Assembly: GCA_052387815.1 (NCBI GenBank)
Contig: JBQTIU010000012.1
Span: 38,748 to 102,747 of the forward strand
Source: JBQTIU01 sp052387815
GTDB lineage: Bacteria > Pseudomonadota > Alphaproteobacteria > CACIAM-22H2
Direction: 5' to 3'
Length of the DNA stretch: 64,000 nucleotides
Of the stretch, positions 1 through 7,563 are shown piece by piece. A program made the translations under genes and the position numbers. Each line of letters begins with the position of its first letter. The first letter of the stretch is position 1. The notes below the pieces were generated by a model, which had not been told where the DNA came from, ran no database searches, and saw only the letters and a list, made by a program, of their open reading frames with translations.

Positions 1-48
1 CGGGCCGAGATCGCCCTGCGCCTGCAGCGGCTCGAGGCGGGGAATTGA
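1..48 (+). CDS. C-terminal end of a gene that starts before the window
   Basis: The first 15 codons of frame 1 read on to a TGA at 46-48 and end in a charged, leucine-rich tail (RLQRLEAGN). This looks like the helical end of a protein, but it is too short to assign. Nothing downstream on this strand continues it, and the next 180 bases hold only a degenerate copy of the dispersed palindromic repeat. Confidence 0.35.
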   Translation, partial: RAEIALRLQRLEAGN

Positions 49-61
49 TCGACGGCCGGAC

Positions 62-108
62 GTAGGGGCGGGTCGTTGCTCCGCCGGTTTCGAACCGGCC
101 CGGGCCGG
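62..108 (+). repeat. Degenerate copy of GTAGGGGC palindromic repeat
   Basis: The left arm GTAGGGGCGGGT is followed by the hairpin CCGGTTTCGAACCGG. These are the same two building blocks as in the better-preserved copies at 10226, 15402, 34246, 44794 and 59512, but the GGGTCTTAAGACCC hairpin is lost here and the right end has no CCCCTAC. It sits between a gene end and the toxin-antitoxin pair. Confidence 0.55.
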
Positions 109-227
109 TCGCGATCAGCGATGACGTCTCGCGTCGCACGACGGCGCACCATCGCGCACCGCCAGCCGCTGCCGGATAGCCTTGCGCACGCCGGCGTGGA
201 GCGAATACTTGCGTTCGGCGGTGATCG

Positions 228-752
228 TCATGCGCCCACCAAGCCGCCAATGGTCCGCATTGCCACGACGAGGCGCATCGAGTCGGGCAGCCGCACGAAG
301 CCGCGCGCTTCGTAGAATCGGACCGCAGCTTCGTCGATCGCGTCGACGACCACCATCGACGATCCGACGACGGCTGCGCTCTCGTACGACTTGCTCAGCG
401 CATCCGCGAGCAGCAATGCGCCGAGACCCTGTCCCTGACTCTCTCGCGCGATCGCCAGGCGACCGATCAACGTCGCACTCACCAGCGGATACCGTGGGAC
501 GTGCTTGCGCGCCGCCTCGGGCACGTCGCCTTGGGCGAGCGAGTAGGCGCACAGCGTGTAATACCCGAGGATCCGGTTAGGCGCGTCCGGATGCACGAGG
601 ACGAAAACGGCGTTCGCCTTGCGCCGCACATCCTGCGAAGCCTGGGTCTCGAGATAGGCGTCCAGGCTCTCGACGCCGCAGGAGAAGTCCACGCGGTCGT
701 GCCCGGAGCCGAGCGGCGCAATCCGGAGATCGGGATGGGCGCGCCGCGCCAT
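228..752 (-). CDS. GNAT-family acetyltransferase toxin (TacT-like)
   Basis: A 174-residue protein with the GNAT fold. The acetyl-CoA loop is seen as IARESQGQGLGALLL near residues 95-110, followed by the VVDAIDEAAVRFYEARGF segment typical of TacT/AtaT-type toxins, which acetylate the amino acid on charged tRNA and block translation. The start ATG directly abuts the TGA of the upstream DUF1778 gene (no spacing), which indicates translational coupling in one operon. The N-terminal half carries the usual 'F.CG...LD..L' toxin signature (FSCGVESLDAYL). The tRNA-acetylating activity is inferred from family and neighbour; which tRNA is hit cannot be read from sequence. Confidence 0.88.
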   Translation of the reverse strand: MARRAHPDLRIAPLGSGHDRVDFSCGVESLDAYLETQASQDVRRKANAVFVLVHPDAPNRILGYYTLCAYSLAQGDVPEAARKHVPRYPLVSATLIGRLAIARESQGQGLGALLLADALSKSYESAAVVGSSMVVVDAIDEAAVRFYEARGFVRLPDSMRLVVAMRTIGGLVGA

Positions 753-1055
753 TCACGAGCCGACGCGCCGGCGATAGGCCTTGAATGCCCGCTTTAATCG
801 CTCGTTCGGGGCCGGCGGGTTGATAAGCGTCTCGAAGAATACCTCGCGGTCGCGGTCCGAGAGCACGATCGTCTCGTGCCACTCGATCGTCTTACGCGCG
901 GCTTCGGTCAACACCGTCACACAGAAATCCGTCATTTTTCGCCGCTCGAGCTGCGCCGCCCGTTCGACTAACGCCTTGGTCTGGTCGTCGACCCGGAAGC
1001 CGAGCCGCTGCGCCCGAGTTCGCTTCTCGGTTCGCGCCGCTTCGCTACGCACCAT
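753..1055 (-). CDS. DUF1778 (TacA-like) ribbon-helix-helix antitoxin
   Basis: A 100-residue antitoxin of the DUF1778 family. The N-terminal part (RLGFRVDDQTKALVERAAQLE) is the ribbon-helix-helix DNA-binding segment; the C-terminal tail (PPAPNERLKRAFKAYRR) is the family's toxin-wrapping end. In this family the antitoxin neutralises the GNAT toxin and the complex represses the operon. I chose the ATG at 1055 because a GGAGG lies 5 nt ahead of it; an ATG at 1067 and a GTG at 1079 in the same frame are alternatives. The promoter and an inverted repeat at 1090-1123 lie just upstream and fit autoregulation. Confidence 0.88.
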   Translation of the reverse strand: MVRSEAARTEKRTRAQRLGFRVDDQTKALVERAAQLERRKMTDFCVTVLTEAARKTIEWHETIVLSDRDREVFFETLINPPAPNERLKRAFKAYRRRVGS

Positions 1056-1089
1056 TGCCGCCTCCATCCTGCAGTCCACAATCGTGATT

Positions 1090-1123
1090 AATGTACGGCC
1101 ATTGGACTACCAAATCAATGGCC
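1090..1123 (-). promoter_or_regulatory. Promoter and operator of the DUF1778-GNAT operon
   Basis: Read leftward, TTGATT (1118-1113), a 17-nt spacer and TACATT (1095-1090) form a good sigma-70-type promoter with a predicted start near 1083. The spacer is overlapped by an inverted repeat with perfect 8-bp arms, GGCCATTG at 1097-1104 and CAATGGCC at 1116-1123, with inner TTGG/CCAA complementarity. This is where an RHH antitoxin-toxin complex would be expected to bind. Site and promoter are seen; binding is inferred. Confidence 0.6.
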
Positions 1124-1149
1124 TTTCGCGAGCACCTGCCATGCACGGA

Positions 1150-1638
1150 TCAGGCATGTTGTCGGTTCGCTTGTGGATGCGCGACTCGCGATCGCGAGTC
1201 GGGCTTCGGTTGGTTCGGCAGGCACAGCCGCGCGGTCAACCCGGCCTGGGCCGGGCCCGTATTGGGGTTGACCGCCGCGGCCCCGCTCTTCGCCGCCTGC
1301 GCGGCGGTAAGCCGCAATCTCCCGCCGTCGGATTCGACCTTCTGGCGGCGCACCGGGCCGCCCACGACCGTGCTCTGCTCGAGCCCGATGGTCACCACGC
1401 CGCCCGAGGCGGCCTCGCGCCTGCACGAGCGGATATAGCCGAGCGTCAGCACATCGCCGGGGCCGAGCCGGCTCGTCCGTCCGGCGATCAAATAGTCCAT
1501 GAACTCGACGCCGGCCGGACGCCCGACCATGTCCTCGACGATCGCCGCGGGCCCTTCGGCCGGGGCCCGCCCCTCGGCCGCGGCCGGCGCGGGCCCGAGC
1601 GCGAGCACGGCACCAAGGAGTAAGGTAGCGCGCTTCAT
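1150..1638 (-). CDS. Exported protein of unknown function
   Basis: A 162-residue protein. The ATG at 1638 gives a clean signal peptide (MKR, then a leucine/alanine-rich core ending in PAPAAAEG); starting further upstream at 1704 would bury it. The mature part has VGRPAGVEFMDYL, a CRREA motif and a variable tail rich in N, P and Q. I do not recognise a named domain. It probably acts in the periplasm. It stands alone: the toxin-antitoxin operon lies downstream and a 430-nt gap without a supported gene lies upstream. Confidence 0.6.
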   Translation of the reverse strand: MKRATLLLGAVLALGPAPAAAEGRAPAEGPAAIVEDMVGRPAGVEFMDYLIAGRTSRLGPGDVLTLGYIRSCRREAASGGVVTIGLEQSTVVGGPVRRQKVESDGGRLRLTAAQAAKSGAAAVNPNTGPAQAGLTARLCLPNQPKPDSRSRVAHPQANRQHA

Positions 1639-2069
1639 GGGTCGGAGGCCCCCGCACCTCCGAGTTGGCTCCCGGATATCATACCACCGACGCCGGCAAC
1701 GCATGTGAGCCGAGACACAGTTCCACGGTCGGTCCCGGGGCGGCCGCCCGGTATGCGGATCGCGATGGGCGTTGCGCTCACGCGACAGCTTCGCACCCGC
1801 TCACTCGCCGTCACCGCTCCGGTTAGGCTTAATACCCAAACCTGAAACTGGACATTGCCCCCCACTTGACCGCGCGGCGGTGCACAAGCCGAACCGCCGG
1901 TCTCGATCGGTGCGCCCGAATCCACGGCGGATTTCCAGAATTAGGGCGCCCCGGATCGCGCGCGCAACCTTAGCGGGATACTACCTGGAGCAGATCTCAC
2001 ATCGTTTCGGAGACTGCCTGGTGGCCAGCGGAGCCAGCGGGGGCGAGTCTTTCGAAGCTCAGGGCCGCA
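1639..2069. other. Intergenic stretch with no gene supported
   Basis: I find no reading frame with coding character, no RNA gene and no clear repeat here. Base composition is lower in GC than the flanks around 1820-1860. It separates the exported-protein gene from the atypical GIY-YIG gene and may hold decayed foreign sequence, but I could not identify any. Confidence 0.4.
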
Positions 2070-2729
2070 TTACAGGCCGTACCATAGCCTCTTTTTGTCA
2101 TCGAGACGCTGATTGGCTTCCACCTCGGAAAGAATCTCGGTGACCACTTGGATTGCCCGGGCAATAGGCTCGATACGAACGAAACCATCGGCTTCTTCAG
2201 GAAACTGGGCAATCTTTGTTTTCAGGAGTTCCGCGGTCATATCAGGAGATGCGCACGGCTCAAAAGCTAACAGCATGAACCGGCTTTCCGGATAGAGCTT
2301 TCCAAGCCGCGACAGCACCTCTTCCCGAGAAAGATCGGTCACGCCAAAGCGAACGACTGGCTTGCTCTTGAAGACGACCGCGCAAATTGCCGAACCCGCA
2401 ACGGAGCCAGCCGAATAGCCATTTTCGTGTGCTCCGTTTTCCAGCAGAGCCTTGACCTTCCTGACTGCAGCAACAGCATCGTCTATAGACAGCTCGAAAA
2501 ACTCTTTATTGTAGCGCTGCTTCGCAAGCACGGCATGGATCACCGATTCAGCGTGATGACAGTCGGTAAACCGCATTTTGAACGCACACGAAAACTCTTC
2601 CGGGACGCCGAGTCCGTGCGATATTTCGGCGAGGCGCTCGTCCGGGTCGCGGGTCGTCTTCCCAATCTTCACGAGTTTGGGCATCGCCGACATCACAGCC
2701 ACATAAATGAATCCATCACTTGGCGTCAT
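2070..2729 (-). CDS. GIY-YIG nuclease-superfamily protein (T5orf172/Mug113-like)
   Basis: A 219-residue protein. The N-terminal ~95 residues carry the T5orf172-type GIY-YIG layout: GFIYVAVM, then LVKIGKTTRDPDERLAEIS with the conserved K-I-G-x-T and R, and HHAESVIHAVL with the family Glu. The rest is unrecognised. Such domains occur in phages and mobile islands and are predicted nucleases. The ATG at 2729 is chosen because the longer frame would run back through the tRNA gene at 2754. The gene is visibly richer in A+T than its neighbours and lies 24 nt from the 3' end of a tRNA, both signs of acquisition. Activity is inferred only. Confidence 0.75.
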   Translation of the reverse strand: MTPSDGFIYVAVMSAMPKLVKIGKTTRDPDERLAEISHGLGVPEEFSCAFKMRFTDCHHAESVIHAVLAKQRYNKEFFELSIDDAVAAVRKVKALLENGAHENGYSAGSVAGSAICAVVFKSKPVVRFGVTDLSREEVLSRLGKLYPESRFMLLAFEPCASPDMTAELLKTKIAQFPEEADGFVRIEPIARAIQVVTEILSEVEANQRLDDKKRLWYGL

Positions 2730-2753
2730 TTTTCGCTCGCCCGGCCGGGCGGG

Positions 2754-2829
2754 TGGTGGAGCCGAGGGGAATCGAACCCCTGACCTCCTCATTGCGAACG
2801 AGGCGCTCTCCCAACTGAGCTACGGCCCC
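2754..2829 (-). tRNA. tRNA-Ala (anticodon CGC)
   Basis: A 76-nt cloverleaf with encoded CCA. Acceptor stem GGGGCCG pairs with CGGCTCC and includes the G3-U70 pair that is the alanine identity element. D-arm GCTC...GAGC, anticodon stem CCTCG/TGAGG with loop TTCGCAA (anticodon CGC, reads GCG), T-arm GGTTCGATTCC. GCG codons are abundant in this genome. Confidence 0.95.
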
Positions 2830-3014
2830 GGCCGACCGGAGGGGCGATCATGGGCGGCGGCCCAACCGCCTGTCAAGCGCAAGGCCGGCGGAGTCTGTCC
2901 TGCGCGTGCCTCGAATTCGCCTCGCTGCCGCAAGCACTTGCACGGGTCCGCGGGGCTCGTGTAGGGTTCCGACTCGCCTGGGCCCCTCGCACCCGCGGCC
3001 CCACCCGCACGCCG

Positions 3015-3293
3015 ATGCTCTCGCTCATCAGCCTCCTCGACACTGTCATCTCGCTCTACATCTGGGTGCTCATCGCCTCGGCGGTGCTCTCCTGGTTGCT
3101 CGCCTTCAACGTGCTCAACACCCGCAATCGTTTCGTCTACATGCTCGGCGATTTCCTCTACCGCTTGACCGAGCCGGCGCTGAGGCCCATCCGCCGCTAC
3201 GTGCCTCTCCTCGGCGGGGTCGATATCTCCCCGGTCGTCCTCATCCTGCTCCTGATCTTCGTCCGCAACCTGATCACCGAGTACCTCGCGTGA
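3015..3293 (+). CDS. YggT family integral membrane protein
   Basis: A 92-residue protein with two hydrophobic segments (about residues 8-30 and 70-88) around a conserved loop containing RFVYMLGDFLYRLTEP and LRPIRRYVP, the signature of YggT. YggT proteins sit in the inner membrane and have been linked to cell-division and osmotic functions in other bacteria; the mechanism is unknown. The ATG at 3015 is the start that gives the canonical family length; an upstream extension has no homology-like features. The stop overlaps the GTG of the next gene (GTGA), the classical yggT-yggU coupling. Confidence 0.88.
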   Translation: MLSLISLLDTVISLYIWVLIASAVLSWLLAFNVLNTRNRFVYMLGDFLYRLTEPALRPIRRYVPLLGGVDISPVVLILLLIFVRNLITEYLA

Positions 3294-3646
3294 AGCCAAG
3301 CGTTCCGCTGCCCGCCCCCGCCACCTCGCTGGGGCCCGCCGACGACGGCATCCTGTTGAACGTGCGGGTCACGCCCGGCGCGCGGCGCGAGGGCATCGAA
3401 GGGCTGGGGTTCACGCCGACGCCGGCCGGCGAAAGGCTCGTCCTCGAGGTCAAGGTGCGCGCCCCGCCCGAGGCCGGGCGGGCCAACGCGGCGCTCATCG
3501 AACTCCTCGCCCGGGAACTGGGCCTGCCCAAGGGCGCGCTGTCGATCACCGGCGGCGCCGCCTCGCGCGTCAAGCGCGTCCACATCCGCGGGCGGACGGC
3601 GGCGCTGATGGCCAAGGTCGCGGCGACGCTCACCGACCAGCGATGA
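3290..3646 (+). CDS. YggU/DUF167 family protein
   Basis: A 118-residue small alpha/beta protein of the DUF167 (YggU) family. The conserved core is visible: LNVRVTPGARREG, then VKVRAPPEAGRANAALIELLARELGLPK and a closing ITGGAASRVKRVHI. Function is unknown in the whole family. Translation starts at a GTG that overlaps the yggT stop, and the stop overlaps the next ATG (ATGA), so the three genes form one tightly coupled operon. Confidence 0.88.
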   Translation: MKPSVPLPAPATSLGPADDGILLNVRVTPGARREGIEGLGFTPTPAGERLVLEVKVRAPPEAGRANAALIELLARELGLPKGALSITGGAASRVKRVHIRGRTAALMAKVAATLTDQR

Positions 3647-4329
3647 GTGGCTTCGCCGACCTCGCGGCCGCCGCGCTCGCCTTCGTGGGCTCGCATTTCG
3701 CGCTGTCGGCGCCGCTCCCGCGCACTTGGCTCGCAGGCCGGCTCGGCGAGCGGGCCTTTGTCGGCCTCTATTCGGCCGTGGCGCTGGCCGCGTTCGCGTG
3801 GCTCGGGATTGCCTATGGGCGCGCGCCCACGGTCGAGCTGTGGGCGCCGCCGGCGTGGATTCGGGGTCTGCCGGTTATCGTCATGCCGCTCGCCGCCCTG
3901 CTGCTGGTCTGTGGCACTACGCAGTACAACCCGACCGCGGTGGTCCGGGGCTTCGACCCGCGGGCTGCGGACCCGGCGCCCGGCATTCTCAAGGTCACGC
4001 GCCATCCCATCATGTGGGCGATCGGGCTGTGGGGACTCGCCCATCTGCCGGCCAACGGCGATATCGCGTCGGTCATCCTGTTCGGATCGCTGGCGGTGCT
4101 CGCGCTCTTGGGCACGCTCGCCATCGACGCCAAACGGCGGGTGCGCGACCCGCAAGGCTTCGCGCGCTTGGCCGCCGCTACCTCGAACCTGCCCTTCGTC
4201 GCGCTCGCCACCGGCCGCGCCGGCTTAAGGCCCGTCGACATCGGCTGGTGGCGCGTCGGGCTCACGGCGCTCGTCTATGTCGGGCTGTGGGCGGCGCACC
4301 CCTGGATCGCCGGCGTGCCGGTGCGCTGA
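3643..4329 (+). CDS. NnrU family membrane protein
   Basis: A 228-residue polytopic protein with about six membrane segments. NnrU hallmarks include FVGSHFALS near the start, the TRHPIMWAIGLWGLAHLPANGD motif at about 118-140 and an R/D-rich loop before the last segments. NnrU was first noted beside nitrite/nitric oxide reductase genes and belongs to the isoprenylcysteine-methyltransferase-like membrane fold; no denitrification genes are seen here, so its role is open. The ATG overlaps the yggU stop by 4 nt. Confidence 0.85.
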   Translation: MSGFADLAAAALAFVGSHFALSAPLPRTWLAGRLGERAFVGLYSAVALAAFAWLGIAYGRAPTVELWAPPAWIRGLPVIVMPLAALLLVCGTTQYNPTAVVRGFDPRAADPAPGILKVTRHPIMWAIGLWGLAHLPANGDIASVILFGSLAVLALLGTLAIDAKRRVRDPQGFARLAAATSNLPFVALATGRAGLRPVDIGWWRVGLTALVYVGLWAAHPWIAGVPVR

Positions 4330-4351
4330 CCGGTCGCCGGACCGGCTTTTA
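4330..4351 (+). terminator. Intrinsic terminator after nnrU
   Basis: CCGGTC (4330-4335), loop GCCG, GACCGG (4340-4345), then CTTTTA. The perfect 6-bp stem starts right after the nnrU stop and its U-tract runs into the last codon of the convergent argG gene. It should end the yggT-yggU-nnrU transcript. Confidence 0.6.
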
Positions 4352-5569
4352 GCCCCGCCTCGCCGCCAGCCGCAGCCGCAGCGCGTTCAACTTGATGAAC
4401 CCCTCGGCGTCGCGCTGGTCGTAGGCGCCGCGGTCGGCCTCGAAGGTGACGTGGGCGAGGCTGTAGAGCGAGCGCGGCGACTTGCGGCCGACGACGCGCA
4501 CGTGGCCCTTGTAGAGCTTGAGGCGCACCGTGCCGGCGACGTTGTGCTGGCTGTTGTCAATGAGGGCCTGGAGCATGTCGCGCTCGGGCGAGTACCAGAA
4601 GCCGTTGTAGATGAGCTCGGCATAGCGCGGCATGAGCTCGTCCTTGAGGTGGGCGGCGCCGCGGTCGAGCGTGATCGACTCGATGCCGCGGTGGGCGGCG
4701 TGCAAGATCGTGCCCCCTGGCGTTTCGTACACGCCCCGCGACTTCATGCCGACGAAGCGGTTCTCGACGAGGTCGAGGCGACCGATGCCGTGCGCCCCGC
4801 CGATCTCGTTCAAGCGCGCCAGCAGGCGCGCCGGCGACAGGGGCTCGCCGTCCACCGCCACCGGGTCGCCGCGCTCGAACTCGATCTCGACATAAGCCGG
4901 TCGGTCGGGCGCCTTTTCGGGCGCCACGGTGCGCGAATAGACGTGGTCCTCGGGCTCGGCCCACGGGTCCTCGAGCGCCTTGCCCTCGGCCGAGATGTGC
5001 AGGAGGTTGGCGTCGACCGAGAACGGCGCCTCGCCGCGCTTGTCCTTGGAGATGGGAATCTGGTGCCGCTCGGCGTAGTCGAGGAGCTTCGAGCGCGAGT
5101 CGAGGTCCCATTCGCGCCACGGCGCGATGACCCTGATCTCGGGCGCCAGGGCATAATAGGCAAGCTCGAAGCGGACCTGGTCGTTGCCCTTGCCGGTCGC
5201 CCCGTGCGCCACCGCGTCGGCGCCCACTTGGCGCGCGATCTCGATCTGGCGCTTGGCGATGAGCGGGCGCGCGATCGAGGTGCCGAGCAGATAGGCGCCC
5301 TCGTAGAGGGCATTGGCGCGGAACATCGGCAGCACGAAGTCGCGCACGAACTCCTCGCGCAGGTCCTCGACGAAGATCTCCTTGACGCCCAGCATCCGGG
5401 CCTTGGCGCGGGCGGGCTCGAGCTCCTCGCCCTGGCCGATATCGGCGGTGAAGGTCACGACCTCGCAAGCATAGGTCTCGGCGAGCCACATTAGGATGAC
5501 CGAGGTGTCGAGGCCGCCCGAATAGGCCAGCACCACTTTCTTGACGTCGCCGAGCCTGGGGCCTGCCAT
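4349..5569 (-). CDS. argG: Argininosuccinate synthase
   Basis: A 406-residue protein that joins citrulline and aspartate with ATP in the penultimate step of arginine synthesis (cytosolic). The PP-loop ATP site AYSGGLDTS is at residues 15-23, the Gly-rich HGATGKGNDQVRFE segment near 119, and the family motifs ISKDKRG and NRFVGMKSRGVYETPGG follow. Length is the family's usual ~400. An AGGGAGA ribosome site precedes the ATG. It is monocistronic here, facing a terminator on one side and a divergent GST gene on the other. A TATACT box on this strand at 5607-5602 may be its -10 element. Confidence 0.97.
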   Translation of the reverse strand: MAGPRLGDVKKVVLAYSGGLDTSVILMWLAETYACEVVTFTADIGQGEELEPARAKARMLGVKEIFVEDLREEFVRDFVLPMFRANALYEGAYLLGTSIARPLIAKRQIEIARQVGADAVAHGATGKGNDQVRFELAYYALAPEIRVIAPWREWDLDSRSKLLDYAERHQIPISKDKRGEAPFSVDANLLHISAEGKALEDPWAEPEDHVYSRTVAPEKAPDRPAYVEIEFERGDPVAVDGEPLSPARLLARLNEIGGAHGIGRLDLVENRFVGMKSRGVYETPGGTILHAAHRGIESITLDRGAAHLKDELMPRYAELIYNGFWYSPERDMLQALIDNSQHNVAGTVRLKLYKGHVRVVGRKSPRSLYSLAHVTFEADRGAYDQRDAEGFIKLNALRLRLAARRG

Positions 5570-5601
5570 GGGGATCTCCCTTCCGCGCTAAGAGGCGGGG
5601 G

Positions 5602-5607
5602 AGTATA
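5602..5607 (-). promoter_or_regulatory. Possible -10 box of argG
   Basis: TATACT on the minus strand, about 33 nt ahead of the argG ATG. No convincing -35 hexamer is seen at the right distance, so the assignment is tentative. Confidence 0.35.
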
Positions 5608-5615
5608 GGGACGGA

Positions 5616-5658
5616 AGGTGGGCCCGAAAAGCTTGCCCCTCGGGCCGCCTATTTTTTT
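5616..5658 (+). terminator. Terminator-like hairpin in the argG-gst intergenic region
   Basis: GGCCCGA (5621-5627) pairs with TCGGGCC (5640-5646); AGG (5616-5618) and CCT (5648-5650) extend the stem past a small bulge. Eight bases ATTTTTTT follow at once. The structure is transcribed rightward and lies 38 nt before the GST start, so it could be an attenuator in the gst leader or stop antisense reads out of argG. Confidence 0.45.
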
Positions 5659-5695
5659 CGCCGCCTTCCTGCACCACCCAAAAAGGACGACCCCG

Positions 5696-6388
5696 ATGAT
5701 CGATGTCTACACTTGGCCCACCCCCAACGGTTACAAAATCTCGATCATGCTCGAGGAGACCGGGACGCCGCACCGGGTGATCCCGATCGATATCCAGCGC
5801 GGCGACCAGTTCAAGCCCGAGTTCCTGGCGATCAGCCCCAACAACAAGATGCCGGCGATCGTCGATCCGGCCGGCCCGGACGGCAAGCCCATGTCGATCT
5901 TCGAATCGGGGGCGATCCTGCTCTACCTCGCCGAGAAGACCGGCCGCTTCCTGCCCACGCACACGCGCCCCCGCTTCAAGGTCATCGAGTGGCTGATGTT
6001 CCAGATGGCCAGCGTCGGGCCGATGCTGGGCCAGGCGCATCATTTCCGCGCCTACGCGCCCGAGCCGATCCCCTATGCCATCGCGCGCTATACCGACGAG
6101 GCCGGGCGCATTTACAATGTCATCGACCGCAGGCTGCGCGAGGCGCCGTTCCTGGCCGGCGACTACTCGATCGCCGACATGGCGGTGTTCCCGTGGCTGC
6201 GCGGCTACGAACGCCAGGGCCAGAGGCTCGAGGACTTCCCCAGCTTGAAGCGCTGGTACGAGACCATCGACGCCCGCCCCGCCGTCCAGCGCGGCTTGAC
6301 CCTGCTCGCCGACCGGCGGCGGACGGGTCCGATCGACGACCAGGCGCGCGAGGTGATGTTCGGCAAGGTCCAGTACGCGCGCCGCTAA
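5696..6388 (+). CDS. Glutathione S-transferase family protein (YfcG/YghU-like)
   Basis: A 230-residue two-domain GST. The N-terminal thioredoxin fold shows TWPTPNGYKISIMLEE, SPNNKMPAIVDP (the cis-proline) and FESGAILLYLAEKTGRF (glutathione gamma-glutamyl contact). The C-terminal helical domain includes the SIADMAVFPW N-capping box near residue 160. The 'Nu-class' style active site (TPNG in place of a Ser/Cys) matches YfcG-type disulfide reductases. An AAAAGGACG ribosome site 7 nt upstream decides the ATG at 5696. Its 3' end overlaps the convergent rlmN stop by 4 nt. Confidence 0.92.
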   Translation: MIDVYTWPTPNGYKISIMLEETGTPHRVIPIDIQRGDQFKPEFLAISPNNKMPAIVDPAGPDGKPMSIFESGAILLYLAEKTGRFLPTHTRPRFKVIEWLMFQMASVGPMLGQAHHFRAYAPEPIPYAIARYTDEAGRIYNVIDRRLREAPFLAGDYSIADMAVFPWLRGYERQGQRLEDFPSLKRWYETIDARPAVQRGLTLLADRRRTGPIDDQAREVMFGKVQYARR

Positions 6389-7563
6389 CCGCCGACCGCC
6401 GGCGGCGCGGCGAGGCGGCGCCGGCCGCGCCGCTCGCTCGCCGATTTGAGCTGGCCGCAGGCAGCCATGATGTCGCGCCCGCGAGGGCTGCGCACCGGGG
6501 CGACATAGCCCGCCTTCATCAGCACCTCGGCGAAGGCCGCGATCGCCGCCTCGCTCGAGCATTCGAAGGGCGCCCCCGGCCACGGGTTGAAGGGAATGAG
6601 GTTGACCTTGGCCGGGATGCCGTGGATGAGGCGAACGAGTTCGCGCGCCTCGGCGGGGGAGTCGTTGACCCCCTTCAGCATCACGTATTCGAAGGTCAGC
6701 CGCCTGGCATTCTTCAAGCCCGGATAGGCGCGGGCCGCGGCGAGCAGCTCGGCGAGCGGGTATTTCTTGTTCAAAGGCACCAGGATGTCGCGCAGCTCGT
6801 CGCGCACGGCATGGAGCGAGATCGCGAGCATGACGCCAAGCTCCTCGCCGCAGCGCCGGATCATCGGCGCCACGCCGGCGGTCGACAGCGTGATCTTGCG
6901 CCGCGAGATCGCGAGGCCCTCGCGGTCCATGACGATCTTCAAAGCGCGCGCCACGTTGTCGTAATTGAACAAGGGCTCGCCCATGCCCATCAGCACGAGG
7001 TTGGTGAGCCTGCGGCTGGCCCCCGCCGGCGCCGGCCATTCGCCGACCGCCTCGCGCGCCGCCATCACCTGGACGACCATCTCGGCCGGAATGAGGTTGC
7101 GCACCAGGCGCTGGGTCCCGGTGTGGCAGAACTTGCACGACAAGGTGCAGCCGACCTGCACCGACACGCACAGCGTGCCCCGGTTCTCCTCGGGGATGTG
7201 CACGCACTCGATCTCCTGGCCGTCGGCGAAGCGCAGCAGCCATTTCTGCGTGCCGTCGAGAGAGACCTGGTGGCGGGCGATCGCGGGGCGCGCGATGACG
7301 AAGCGCTCGGCGAGCTTGGCGCGCAAGCCCTTGGCGAGATCGGTCATGCCCTCGAACGTGGTCGCGCCGCGCACGTAGATCCAGTTCCACAGCTGGCGGG
7401 CGCGGAAGGCGGGCTCGCCGAGCGTGGCGAGCTCGCCCGCCAGCTCCTGGCGCGACAGCCCGACCAGGTCCACCCGGCCGCCGGGATGCGCGGGCGCCGG
7501 CAGCTCGGTCTTGGCGGGCTCGCTCATGGACATCGATGTCGGCGTCGAGGACAAAGGCGTCAC
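6385..7563 (-). CDS. rlmN: Dual-specificity RNA methyltransferase RlmN
   Basis: A 392-residue radical-SAM enzyme that methylates C2 of A2503 in 23S rRNA and A37 of some tRNAs. The iron-sulfur cysteines C139, C143 and C146 sit in GCTLSCKFCHTG; GMGEPLFNYD follows, and the second catalytic Cys lies in RDIMAACGQL near the C terminus. The mechanism needs that Cys pair, and both are present. Several ATGs lie close together at the start (M1, M11, M13), so the exact N terminus is uncertain. It is convergent with the GST gene and shares its promoter side with the HTH gene upstream, whose stop it overlaps. Confidence 0.96.
   Translation of the reverse strand: MTPLSSTPTSMSMSEPAKTELPAPAHPGGRVDLVGLSRQELAGELATLGEPAFRARQLWNWIYVRGATTFEGMTDLAKGLRAKLAERFVIARPAIARHQVSLDGTQKWLLRFADGQEIECVHIPEENRGTLCVSVQVGCTLSCKFCHTGTQRLVRNLIPAEMVVQVMAAREAVGEWPAPAGASRRLTNLVLMGMGEPLFNYDNVARALKIVMDREGLAISRRKITLSTAGVAPMIRRCGEELGVMLAISLHAVRDELRDILVPLNKKYPLAELLAAARAYPGLKNARRLTFEYVMLKGVNDSPAEARELVRLIHGIPAKVNLIPFNPWPGAPFECSSEAAIAAFAEVLMKAGYVAPVRSPRGRDIMAACGQLKSASERRGRRRLAAPPAVGG

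Noticed and set aside
1635..1925. Minus-strand open frame in the 1.7-kb gap that might be a transposase tail
   Set aside because: No transposase motif or terminal inverted repeat could be seen; composition alone is not enough.
2730..2792. Upstream extension of the GIY-YIG gene
   Set aside because: It translates the 3' end of the tRNA-Ala gene (GVRFPSAPP), a common annotation artefact.
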